A stretch of DNA of 64,000 bases from Dehalococcoidia bacterium (GTDB lineage Bacteria > Chloroflexota > Dehalococcoidia > Bin125). This document shows, piece after piece, positions 34,051 to 43,800 of this stretch; position 1 is the stretch's first letter, and each line of letters starts with the position of its first letter. The DNA lies in contig JAJEJC010000005.1 in assembly GCA_022828105.1 (NCBI GenBank), positions 186,001 to 250,000 of the forward strand. Reading direction: 5' to 3'. The notes below the pieces were generated by a model. It was not told the DNA's origin. It saw nothing but the letters and a program-made list of their open reading frames with translations, and did not search any database. The position numbers were made by a program, and so were the translations under genes.

Positions 34051-35583
34051 TCAAGCCCAGAGCGCCAGTTCTTCCTCGCGATCGGCGGTGACCGTTCTGA
34101 CGTCGGGGCCGAAGACCATCGTGTAGGGCTGATCGCCTCGGTACTGGGGCCAGCCTGGGAGCGCTCGAGTGCCGGGACTGCCCGTTCGGGCGAAGCTGAT
34201 CCAGGCGTCCATCATGAATCCGCTGAGCTGATCGACCTGCGGGTCGTCGCCGACGAAGTCGCGCATCAACTCCGTCGTGCCCCAGACCAACGGCACGTCG
34301 AGCGCGTGCGGCGAACCCAGCCGACCCTCGAACATCGGCGACCGCTGCTCGACCAAGTAGGCGTAGGTGCCTCCCGGGGAGCGCTCGCGGGCGTTGAGCA
34401 ACCGACGGGTCGAGCCTCGGTACTGACGGTCGGTCATCACCGCGTTGTAGACATCGAGCGGATCCGCCGACTCGCCACGTCCGGTGCGTAGCGTTCGGTA
34501 CGTCTCGAAGCATTCGCCGGCCCGATCGCTGCCACCGACTAATGGCGACATCAGCTCGAGCGCGCGCTCCTCGTTCAGATCGGTAAGTCCGGTCATCGCC
34601 GAGAGCAGCGTGAACTCATTGCGCATCGTGCCCGCGAGCAGGTCAACCTCGCCTCCTCGTCCTTCCCGGACCGCGTCGATCGGGACGGCGTCGAGGAATT
34701 CACCCTCGGTCACGGCGTTGAAGAGTCCGTGCAGTCCGGCGGCGGGATTGACCGCCGGATCGGCGGCCGCCAGCGCGTTCTGGGCGGCCAGGATGTCATC
34801 GTCCGCGAGTCGGCGCAGCTCGTCCGCCGACGGCTGAGTGATACCCAGTTCCCGGTAGAAGAATGGCAGCATCTCGGCGACGGACTCGCGCGTGTGAATG
34901 CGGTCGGCCGCGCCGCTCTGCATGATCGCGCGCTGGAAGAGACCTTCGGCGCGAGGCGACGCGAGCAGAATCCCGACGGAGATACCGCCGGCGGACTCGC
35001 CGAAGATGGTCACGTTGGCGGGATCACCGCCGAACGCCGCGATCTCGTCTCGCACCCATTCAAGCGCCGCGACCATGTCGTGGAATCCGAAGTTGGCTTC
35101 TGTGCCGTCCTCGGCGAGCGCCGGATCGGGCAGAAAGCCAAGCGCGCCGAGGCGGTAGTTGATCGTGACGATTACCACGTCGCCCCGAGCGGCAAGCGGC
35201 GCACCGTCGTAGGCCGGCGACGAGCCGGACCCGCTGGACAGCCCGCCGCCATGAATCCAGACCATCACGGGACGGCGAGCATCGTCGAGGCCCGGCGTCC
35301 AGACGTTGAGGTAGAGGCAGTCCTCCGACATCCGCTCCTGGCTGTGGCCCATGATGCCGGCGAACGGACCCGCCGCCGGCCGCAGGGGCTGCATGGAGAT
35401 CGGGCCAAACTCGACGGCGTCTCGGACGCCATCCCATGCGTCAAGCGGCTGCGGTCGCCGCCAGCGCAGATCGCCGATGGGCGGTTGGGCAAAGGGCACC
35501 CCGCGGAAGACGTGCAGGCCGTCCGCGATCCGGCCTCGCAGCGCTCCCTTCTGCGTCTGAACCGTCGTTGGATTCGAAGCCAT
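34051..35583 (-). CDS. Type-B carboxylesterase
   Basis: Carboxylesterase/lipase family protein of 510 residues. Oxyanion hole HGGGL, nucleophile elbow GESAGGISVG with catalytic Ser, acid Glu in GTMRNEFTLL and His in GSPHALDVP form the triad. The N-terminus GALRGRIADGLHVFRGVPFA is typical. No signal peptide is seen, so it is probably cytoplasmic. It is the last of three tandem paralogs and the most diverged, for example in its C-terminal DREEELALWA. It probably hydrolyses esters or amides of uptaken organics. Confidence 0.92.
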   Translation of the reverse strand: MASNPTTVQTQKGALRGRIADGLHVFRGVPFAQPPIGDLRWRRPQPLDAWDGVRDAVEFGPISMQPLRPAAGPFAGIMGHSQERMSEDCLYLNVWTPGLDDARRPVMVWIHGGGLSSGSGSSPAYDGAPLAARGDVVIVTINYRLGALGFLPDPALAEDGTEANFGFHDMVAALEWVRDEIAAFGGDPANVTIFGESAGGISVGILLASPRAEGLFQRAIMQSGAADRIHTRESVAEMLPFFYRELGITQPSADELRRLADDDILAAQNALAAADPAVNPAAGLHGLFNAVTEGEFLDAVPIDAVREGRGGEVDLLAGTMRNEFTLLSAMTGLTDLNEERALELMSPLVGGSDRAGECFETYRTLRTGRGESADPLDVYNAVMTDRQYRGSTRRLLNARERSPGGTYAYLVEQRSPMFEGRLGSPHALDVPLVWGTTELMRDFVGDDPQVDQLSGFMMDAWISFARTGSPGTRALPGWPQYRGDQPYTMVFGPDVRTVTADREEELALWA

Positions 35584-35592
35584 GATGCGCTC

Positions 35593-37140
35593 CTATTCGA
35601 GCAGGTCCGCGGTCCAGACCTCGCGCTCTGCCTCGCGGTCCTCACGGACCGTCTTGACATCCGGGCCCAGCACCATCGTGTAGCGCTGGTCGGCGCGGTA
35701 CTCGGGCCAGCCGGGCAGCGCCTGGGTGCTGGGATTGCCCGAGCGGGCGAAGTTGATCCAGGCGTCCATGACGAAGCCGGAGAGCTGATCCGTCTGCGGA
35801 TCGTCGCCGATGAACGGCCGCATCTGATCGCCGGTGCCGAAGACGAAGGGAATGTCAATCGCGTGCGGCGCCCGCAGCCGACCGCCCATCGCTGGCGACT
35901 GCTGATTGAAGAGATAGGCGTAGGTCTTGCCCGAGCCGCCAAGCGCGCTGTGCGCGTCCAGCAGGCGATCCGAGGGGATGCGGAACACATAGTCGGTCAT
36001 CACCGAGTCGAAGACGGTCAGCGGATCCGAGCCGGCGCCGCGCGCCGTCCGGGCGTCGCGATAGTGCTCGTAGAGACTGCCGGCGGTGTCGGCGTCGCCC
36101 GAGGTGACGGCAAGCGCCCCCCGCGCGCCGGCCTCGTCCATCTCGTTCACCCCCTGGATGGCGGCAAGCAGGGTCCACTCGTCCTCGATCGTGCCGCACA
36201 GCAGGTCGACATCCTTGCTGCGCCCGTTGCGCACCGCTTCAATCGGTAAGGTCTCGAGGAAGGACTGTTCGACCACCGGAGAGAATGGCATCAAGTAGCG
36301 GCCGGTCAGCGTCGACGTTTCAGGGTCGGCCTGCATGGCGCCCTGCGCATCGAGCATGTCCTGCGCAGGGATGCCGCGCAGGGAGGCGGCGTCATCCGGG
36401 TTGACTTCGAGAATGGCGCAGTAGCGGCGGCAGACTTCCTCGGCGATATCGGTCGGCAGCGAGTGATGCCCCGCGCCCGACTGCGGGATCGCCTTGTGAA
36501 ACAACCCTTCCGCTTCGGCGGCGCCCAGCAGCACGCCGACGCTCATGCCGCCCGCCGACTCGCCGAAAATGGTCACGTTGTTGGGGTCGCCGCCGAACTG
36601 GCTGATGTGATCGCGCACCCACTCCAGGGCTGCTACCTGGTCGCGCATGCCGTAGTTGCCGGTCTGCGGATCGTCAGCGTCGGTGAACGCCTGGTTGTAG
36701 AGGAAGCCCAGTGCGCCAAGCCGGTAGTTGATCGTGACCACGACGACATCGCCTCGGCGGGCGAGGTGTTGCCCGTCGTAGATCGGCGTCGCGCCCGATC
36801 CCCCGGCGAATCCTCCGCCGTGAATCCAGAACATCACAGGGCGTTTGGCGTCGTCCAGACCTGGCGTCCAGATGTTCAGCGTCAGGCAGTCTTCGTCAAC
36901 CGGCATCTCCCACGCGCCCAACAACTCCAGGCCCGGCACAAACATCTGCATCGAGCCGTAGCCGATCTCGTTCGTCTGGCGGACGCCGTCCCAGGGCTCC
37001 GGCGGTCGCGGCGCCCGGAAGCGCAGATCGCCGACCGGCGGCGCGGCGAAGGGTATGCCTCGGAAGACGTGCAGATCGTCTTCCAGCAGTCCTTGCAGCT
37101 TGCCCTGACGGGTATCGACGACGGGTGTGCTCGTGGCCAT
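35593..37140 (-). CDS. Type-B carboxylesterase (middle copy)
   Basis: Protein of 515 residues. Oxyanion hole HGGGF, nucleophile GESAGGMSVG, acid GTIEDEWTLL and His in RAPHAIDIPFVFG. It is clearly more similar to the next copy than to the first (shared GLDDAKRPVM, RRGDVVVVTINYRLGALGFLYNQA, GTIEDEWTLL, ending DLLE). The stop is 9 bases before the start of the downstream esterase, so the array is probably cotranscribed. Substrate unknown. Confidence 0.92.
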   Translation of the reverse strand: MATSTPVVDTRQGKLQGLLEDDLHVFRGIPFAAPPVGDLRFRAPRPPEPWDGVRQTNEIGYGSMQMFVPGLELLGAWEMPVDEDCLTLNIWTPGLDDAKRPVMFWIHGGGFAGGSGATPIYDGQHLARRGDVVVVTINYRLGALGFLYNQAFTDADDPQTGNYGMRDQVAALEWVRDHISQFGGDPNNVTIFGESAGGMSVGVLLGAAEAEGLFHKAIPQSGAGHHSLPTDIAEEVCRRYCAILEVNPDDAASLRGIPAQDMLDAQGAMQADPETSTLTGRYLMPFSPVVEQSFLETLPIEAVRNGRSKDVDLLCGTIEDEWTLLAAIQGVNEMDEAGARGALAVTSGDADTAGSLYEHYRDARTARGAGSDPLTVFDSVMTDYVFRIPSDRLLDAHSALGGSGKTYAYLFNQQSPAMGGRLRAPHAIDIPFVFGTGDQMRPFIGDDPQTDQLSGFVMDAWINFARSGNPSTQALPGWPEYRADQRYTMVLGPDVKTVREDREAEREVWTADLLE

Positions 37141-37158
37141 GCGGTGCTCCTGTTCTTG

Positions 37159-38703
37159 CTATTCGAGAATGTCCGTGCCCCAGATTGAACGCTCCGCCTC
37201 GCGATCCTCGCGGATGGTCTTGACGTCCGGTCCGAGGACCATCGTGTAGCGCTGGTCGGCGCGGTACTGCGGCCAGCCGGGCAGCGCCTTGGTGCTGGGA
37301 TTGCCGCTGCGGGCGAAGTTGAGCCAGGCGTCCATGACGATTCCGGCGAGCTGGTCGGTCTGTGGATCGGTTCCGACGAACTCGCGCATTTCGTCAGTGG
37401 TGCCGAAGACGTAGGGCAGATCGATGCCGTGACAGGCGCGCAACGCGCCGTTCATCGCCGGCGACTGCTGGTTGAACAGGTAGGAGTAGGTGCTGCCGTC
37501 GCCGTCCTGTCCGCAGTGTGCGTCAAGCAGGCGATCCGCGGGAATGCGGAAGACGTAGTCGGTCATCACTGCGTCGAGGATCGAAAGCGGATCGGTCGCC
37601 GCGCCGCGAGCGGATCGAATCTCGTGGTAGTGGTCGTAGAGCCGATCGCCGAACTCGTCGTCGCCGAAGGCGTAGAGCGAGAACTGGGCGCGAGCCTGCG
37701 CTTCATTCGTTTCGGTGACGCCGAACATCAGCATGCGCAGCAGGGTCCACTCATCCTCGGTCGTGCCGCAGAGCAGGTCGACATCCTTGCTGCGTCCGTT
37801 GCGGATCGAGGCAATCGGCAGCGTTTCGAGGAAGCCGCCGTCGACCGTGGGACAGAAGGGCATGCCGTAGCGCCCGAGTAGTTCACGCGTCTGCGGATCG
37901 AGCAGGATCGCATTCTGCGCGTCAAGAATGTCCTGCGCAGGAACGCTGCGCAGGGATTCAGCGTCGTCGGGCGCGATCTCAAGCACGGCGCTGAAGCGTC
38001 GTCCGATCTCTTCGGCGAAGTCGAGCGGCAACGCATGATGCCCTGCGCCCGACTGCGGAATCGCGCGCTGGAACAGACCCTCAGCCTCAGGCGAACCAAG
38101 CAGCGCGGCGACGCTCATGCCGCCGGCCGACTCGCCAAAAATGGTCACATTCTCCGGGTCGCCGCCGAACGCAGCGATCTGCTCGCGCACCCAGGTCAGG
38201 GCCGCGACCTGATCGCGCATGCCGTAGTTGCCGCTGAGCGCATTGTCGCCATCGATCAGCGCCTGGTTGTACAGGAATCCCAGCGCACCAATGCGGTAGT
38301 TGATGGTCACCACGACGACATCGCCGCGCCGTGCGAGGTGCTGACCGTCGTAGGTCGGGGCCGAGCCTGCGCCGGCCGCGTACGCGCCGCCATGGATCCA
38401 GACCATCACCGGCCGCTTCGCGTCGTCCAGTCCCGGCGTCCAGATGTTCAGCGTCAGGCAGTCCTCGTCCTTCGGCATGTCGTAGAAGCCGATCAGTTCG
38501 CCGCCGGGTGCGTAGGACTGGATGGCGTAGGGGCCGAACTCGGTCGCTTCCCTGATCCCGCCCCAGGGCTGCGGCGGACGCGGCGCATGGAAGCGCAACT
38601 CACCCAGCGGCGGCTCGGCGAACGGAATGCCTCGGAAGACATGCAGATCGTCTTCGGTCGTACCTTGCAGTCGGCCGTAGCTCGTGCTGGCGATTGGCGG
38701 CAC
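37159..38703 (-). CDS. Type-B carboxylesterase (first copy)
   Basis: Protein of 514 residues from GTG 38703, chosen because GAGAGGA is seven bases upstream and the N-terminus then lines up with the middle copy. A longer frame from 38766 would add residues with no counterpart. Triad: GESAGGMSVA, GTTEDEWTLL and RACHGIDLP. In the oxyanion motif HGGAY replaces HGGGF. It is separated from the divergent LLM gene at 38782 by 78 bases, which must hold both promoters. Confidence 0.92.
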   Translation of the reverse strand: MPPIASTSYGRLQGTTEDDLHVFRGIPFAEPPLGELRFHAPRPPQPWGGIREATEFGPYAIQSYAPGGELIGFYDMPKDEDCLTLNIWTPGLDDAKRPVMVWIHGGAYAAGAGSAPTYDGQHLARRGDVVVVTINYRIGALGFLYNQALIDGDNALSGNYGMRDQVAALTWVREQIAAFGGDPENVTIFGESAGGMSVAALLGSPEAEGLFQRAIPQSGAGHHALPLDFAEEIGRRFSAVLEIAPDDAESLRSVPAQDILDAQNAILLDPQTRELLGRYGMPFCPTVDGGFLETLPIASIRNGRSKDVDLLCGTTEDEWTLLRMLMFGVTETNEAQARAQFSLYAFGDDEFGDRLYDHYHEIRSARGAATDPLSILDAVMTDYVFRIPADRLLDAHCGQDGDGSTYSYLFNQQSPAMNGALRACHGIDLPYVFGTTDEMREFVGTDPQTDQLAGIVMDAWLNFARSGNPSTKALPGWPQYRADQRYTMVLGPDVKTIREDREAERSIWGTDILE

Positions 38704-38781
38704 TCGATGGTCCTCTCCGCCCGATCCTGGATCGGCGATAGCCTGCGAGGGCAATCTGGGACGCATGATAGGCGGGACGCG

Positions 38782-39813
38782 ATGGCAATCGGACAGGTCG
38801 GATTGGGACTGGACTTCTCACTGGGGATGTCGTTCGAGGACCAGCGCACGCTGGCGCGAGAGGCGGCTGAGCTGGGCTATCAGTCGCTCTGGACGCCCGA
38901 GGGCGCGGGGCTCGATTCGTTCCATCTCTGCTCGATCCGCAACCAGGCCAGCGGACTGGCGACCGGAATCGGCGTCTGCCCGATCGCCTATCGCTCACCC
39001 GTCGCGTTTGCCATGTCGGCGGGCACGGTCTCGGCGATGAGCGAAGGTCAATTCTCCCTGGGCATCGGATCCGGCGGCATCTATCGGGCCGACGCGCGCA
39101 GGCAACTCGGACTGCCTCGCCGCTCGACGCTGGGCGTGATGCGTGAGTACACGGCTGCCGTGAAGGGGTTGCTGGCCGGTGAGTCCGTGACGATCCAGGG
39201 AGAGTCGGTGCAGTACGACGGCGTGCAACTCGGCTTCCGTCCGCCACCGACGCCGGTGCTGGTCGGCGCGCTGGGTCCGCAGATGATCCAGCTCGGTGGC
39301 GAAGTCGGCGACGGCGTGGTGCTCAACTGGTGCGATCCGGAGCGCGTGAGCTGGAGTCGGGATCGGCTCAACGAAGGCGCGGCCAAAGCAGGCAAGCGAC
39401 CCGAGGACGTTCGTTTGGTCGAGTACATCCGCATCTGCGTGGACGAGGATGTCGAGACGGCGCGGATGTCGTATGCAAAGTCGATGCTCGGATACGCGCT
39501 GGGTCAGGAGGTGCCGTCGGAGCGGCTGCGCAAGTTCGCGTACCGAGCCCACTTCGAGCGGATGGGCTTCACCGACGAACTGGCCTCGCTCGACGACATG
39601 CGACGCCGCGGCGCATCGGCGGACGAAGTCGCGTCGGCAGCGTCCGAAGAGCTGCTGACCAGGGTCGGCTACCACGGCAATGCCTCGGGAGCCAAGGCGG
39701 CGTTCGAGGCTCTCGCTGACGGTCTCGACACCGCCATCGTGAGGGTTGTCGCAGCCAGGCCGGGGCTGGAGTCGGTCAAGGCGGTAATGCGCGCCTGTGC
39801 GCCCAACGGCTAG
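38782..39813 (+). CDS. LLM class flavin-dependent oxidoreductase
   Basis: Luciferase-like TIM-barrel oxidoreductase of 343 residues beginning MAIGQVGLGLDFSLGMSFED. It carries ATGIGVCPIAYRSPVAFAMS and the SEGQFSLGIGSGGIYRADAR signature that shapes the flavin or F420 site. The family includes F420-dependent and FMN-dependent members; nothing here decides which. ATG 38782 follows GGCGGGACGC. It converges on the phytanoyl-CoA dioxygenase gene with a four-base stop overlap (39810-39813). Confidence 0.87.
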   Translation: MAIGQVGLGLDFSLGMSFEDQRTLAREAAELGYQSLWTPEGAGLDSFHLCSIRNQASGLATGIGVCPIAYRSPVAFAMSAGTVSAMSEGQFSLGIGSGGIYRADARRQLGLPRRSTLGVMREYTAAVKGLLAGESVTIQGESVQYDGVQLGFRPPPTPVLVGALGPQMIQLGGEVGDGVVLNWCDPERVSWSRDRLNEGAAKAGKRPEDVRLVEYIRICVDEDVETARMSYAKSMLGYALGQEVPSERLRKFAYRAHFERMGFTDELASLDDMRRRGASADEVASAASEELLTRVGYHGNASGAKAAFEALADGLDTAIVRVVAARPGLESVKAVMRACAPNG

Positions 39814-40781
39814 GCGCAGGCTTCGTCGTCGAGCGACCAGCGGTTGTATTCGGGGTCGGGCTGATCGGCCAAGGCGGCTCGGGCGTCGAGCCACATCCGG
39901 CGCCAGCGGGCGGCGTCGGAGAGCACGGCGTCGGGGTCCTGGCGGCTGCGGGCGATGAAGCCGGGGAAGGCCTCGCGGCCGGTCGGCTGACCGGGCGGGT
40001 GGTAGCGCAGATCGAAGCTCCAGCGGATGCGCTCGCTGAGATTGGGCAGCGCGCCGTGGATCGTCTTGCGGTGCAGAAAGAGGCAGCCGCCGGCCGGCAG
40101 CGGGACGGCGCGGGCGATGTCTTCGCCGGGCAGGATCGACGAGGGAATCGCGAGCCCCTGCACGCTGGAACAGTGGGTCAGGACCTCGCCGCGGTGCGAT
40201 CCGGGGATCACCTGCAGACAGCCGTTCTCGGCGTCGGTGTCCATCAGCGGGAACCAGACGGTCAGCATGTCGGTGTCGTCGGCGGATGCGTTGATCACGC
40301 CCGAGTCCTGGTGGAAGGGGGTCGCGCCGTAGATCACGTTGCCGTCGGCGTCGCGCGGGGCGATCGACTCCGGCACCTTTACTCTCACATGTTGCACTGG
40401 GTTCGAGTAGATTTCGGGTCCGATGAACGACTCGACCGTGTCGAGCAGGCTGGGATTGGTCAGCGCGTTGAAGACCGCAGGCCCTGCCCAGAACGGCGTG
40501 TCGGCCGTGATCCCCTTCTGCGGCAACGAGAAATCGAAGTACTGCGCGTGGACCTTCTGCGACTCGACGTAGACCTTGCAGACCCGCTCGGCGAAGGGCA
40601 GGTCGTCGTAGGTGTCCGAGATCACGCCCTGCGCATGCAGCTCGCCCGCGAGCGTGTCGAGCACGCCGGCGTACTCGTCCATCACCGGATCAATCACTTC
40701 CGCAGGGTCGAAGACCTCGTCCACGGCAAGGAATCCAAAGGTCTCAAAGTGGTCAAGCTGTTCGGAAGTCAGGCTGGACAT
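39810..40781 (-). CDS. Phytanoyl-CoA dioxygenase family protein
   Basis: Fe(II)/2-oxoglutarate dioxygenase of 323 residues. The iron facial triad is read as HQD in GATPFHQDSG and a distal His in KTIHGALPN, with the 2-oxoglutarate Arg in ERIRWSFDLRY. IPGSHRGEV marks the family. Bacterial members hydroxylate or halogenate diverse small molecules, so phytanoyl-CoA is not implied. It overlaps the stop of the convergent LLM gene by four bases and lies 76 bases from the single-chain carboxylase gene upstream in its transcriptional direction. Confidence 0.87.
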   Translation of the reverse strand: MSSLTSEQLDHFETFGFLAVDEVFDPAEVIDPVMDEYAGVLDTLAGELHAQGVISDTYDDLPFAERVCKVYVESQKVHAQYFDFSLPQKGITADTPFWAGPAVFNALTNPSLLDTVESFIGPEIYSNPVQHVRVKVPESIAPRDADGNVIYGATPFHQDSGVINASADDTDMLTVWFPLMDTDAENGCLQVIPGSHRGEVLTHCSSVQGLAIPSSILPGEDIARAVPLPAGGCLFLHRKTIHGALPNLSERIRWSFDLRYHPPGQPTGREAFPGFIARSRQDPDAVLSDAARWRRMWLDARAALADQPDPEYNRWSLDDEACA

Positions 40782-40857
40782 CGTCGATTCCTATGCACTC
40801 GGCCGAGTCGGCGTACGGACACTCTGGAGCAGATTAATCCAACTTCGCAGGGCTTGC

Positions 40858-43800
40858 CTACCAGCTATCGATGTAGGGGCGGCGGCCTTCTCGGATCGGG
40901 TCGGAGTTGGGGACCGCGTCGAGCAGGCGGACGATCCACTTGCGCGTGTCGGCGGGATCGATCACGTCGTCCGACTCAAGCACGGTGGCGGCGTTGAAGG
41001 CATTGCCCCGCTCGTAGGCGTCGGCGACCATCCGCTCGTAGACGCGGGTGCGCTCTTCGAGGTCCTCGATCTGCTCCAACTGCGAGCGCGCGCCGAGCTT
41101 GACGCCGGCCTCCAGGTTCATCCCGCCGTACTCGGAGGTCGGCCAGCCCACGTTGAACAACCCGGCCTCAGTACTGCCGGCGAGCATCGCCAGACCGCCC
41201 AGCCCGTAGCACTTGCGAATCGTAATCGTCATTTTCGGCGTCGTCAGGTTTGCCAGCGAGACGAATACGCGGTGACAGTGCCGGACCAGCGCCGTCTTTT
41301 CGATCTCCGGACCGACCATCATGCCGGGCGTGTCGACGAGTGTGAGCACGGGGATGTTCCAGCTATCGCAAATCTGGGCGAAGCGGGCCAGTTTGTCCGA
41401 GCCGGGGCTGTCGACGGCGCCTCCCAGGTGCATGTTGTTGTTGGCGATCACGCCCAGCGGCCGTCCTTCGACACGGATCAACGCCGTGATGATGCCGATG
41501 CCGAATTCGGGACGGAGTTCGAGTATCGAGTCGTGGTCGGCGAGCAGCTCGATCACCTTGCGCACCTCGTAGGTCCGCAGGCGGTTTTCGGGAATCACAT
41601 GACGCAGCAACCGCTGATCCGGCGCGGTCCAGTCCTTGAGTCGCCCCTGGAAGTAGGAGAGGTACTTCTTGACCGCGTCCATCGCCTCCGCTTCGTCCTT
41701 GACGAAAATGTCGACGACGCCGTTCGGCACCTGCTGCGACATTGGGCCCAACTCTTCGGGCAGGAAGAGGCCAAGTCCGCCGCCCTCGATCACGGCCGGA
41801 CCGCCCATGGCGATGTTCGAGCCCTCGGTCGCGACAATGATGTCGCACATGCCCAGCATCGAAGCGTTGCCGGCGAAGCAGCGTCCAGCGGTGATCGAAA
41901 CCATCGGCACCTTGCCGGACAGCTCCGCCAACCGCTCGAAGGTGCGCACGTTCCGCGCGGCAACTCGCGTGTAGGTCCAGTCGGAGTCGCCTGATCGTCC
42001 TCCCGCACCTTCGGCGATGAACACCAGCGGAGTCAGCAGCCGGTGCGCGGTCTCGACCATACGGTCGGTCTTCTCATGCCCTCGGCCGCCCTGCGTCCCG
42101 GCCCAGACCGTCTCGTCGTAGGAGATGATCGCGGTCGATGCGGTCGAGTTGTCGAACAGATCGGCGTTGACGGTGCCAATCCCGCAGATCAGACCGTCGG
42201 CCGGTGATACGCGGCGTAACTCCTCCCACGACCGTTGTCTCCGCTGCGCCGCCACGGCGAGCGGCATGTATTCCGTCCAGCTTCCGCCTTCCACGAGTTG
42301 CGCGATGTTCTCCCGAGCGGTGCGTTTTCCCTTGGCATGACGCCTGGCGACCGGCTCCGGCCGGTTGACATCGAGCAACGCCTCGTGCAGGTCAATGTTG
42401 TGTTGCAGATCGGGTCGTATGTAGTCGAGGTCGACCTGGCCGGTACCGGAATCGACCGCTTCGCCGACCTCTGCCGGCTCGATGAAGACGAGCGGGTGGT
42501 CTTCCCAGATGATGTCGCCGATCGCGACGGTGATCTCCCGAATCATCCCACCGACCTGGGCCTGGAGCACATGCTCCATCTTCATCGCGTTCATGATCAC
42601 GATGTCCTGACCGGCGGCAACGCGGTCGCCCTCGCTGACCAGGAGCTCGATAATCGTTCCCTGGATCGGCGCGCGCAGCGGCTCGGTTCCGGGCGGACCG
42701 ACGATCTCCGGGGCCTGTCCGCCGGACGGTGTCTCCAGCCCGCGGTCCACGTCAAGCGACGCGGCGCCGGCGCCCTGGCGGAAGAAGTCGAGCGCCGCAA
42801 GCGGGTCGCTGACCTGGTTCTCGACCTTCGCGCCGGCCCAGGCCGACTGATCGGACGCCGATTGCCCGTGGTCTGCGGTCGAGACCAGTTCGTCCAGGTG
42901 CTCATCTATCCAGCGCGTATGGACATCTCCGGATGCGAAATCGGGATGGTCCAGGATGGCAAGCAGGAACTCGAGGTTCGAGTCGGGACCCTCAAGCTGG
43001 AACTCCTGGAGCGCTCGCCGGGTCCGGCGAAGAGCATCCGTGAACGCCGGTGAGGGATGCCGTGCGATGACCTTCGCGATCAGCGAGTCGAAGTTGGGAT
43101 TGGCGGCGTAGCCCGGATAGCCATACGTGTCCACGCGAACACCGGGGCCGGCCGGTGGACGGAATGTCCGCAGCGCGCCCGAGGCAGGCCGAACTTCGCC
43201 GTCTTCCCGCATTCGTTCAAGATTCACTCGAGCCTGAACCGCGAAGCCGTTCAGAGCGGGCGCGGATCCCAGGCCGATCTCATCCAGTGACGCCCCGTTC
43301 GCGATCGCAATCTGGCAGCCGACGAGGTCGAGTCCCGATACCTCCTCGGTCACCGTGTGCTCGACCTGCAATCGCGCATTTGCTTCGATAAAGGCGAACT
43401 CGTTGCTCTCGGTGTCGACGAGAAACTCAAACGTTCCCAGGCCGGAGTAGACGCCGGCAGAGGCGAGTTCGACCGCCGCATCGATGATCCGATGCCGGAG
43501 ACCGTTGCTCAGGGTCGGTGATGGGGCAATCTCAATCAGCTTCTGATAGCGCCGCTGGATCGTGCATTCCCGCTCGCCGACATGGGTGACGCTGCCGTGC
43601 TGATCTGCGACAATCTGTACCTCGATGTGTCGCGCACGCGGGATGAACCGCTCGACGAAGAGTGCGCCATTGCCGAACGCAGCCTCAGCTTCGCGCGTGC
43701 AACGCTCGAACGCATCGGAAATCTGGTCCGCCTCGTCGATCGCGCGCATCCCGCGTCCGCCGCCGCCGCCTATCGCCTTGATCACCATTGGCCGGCCATC

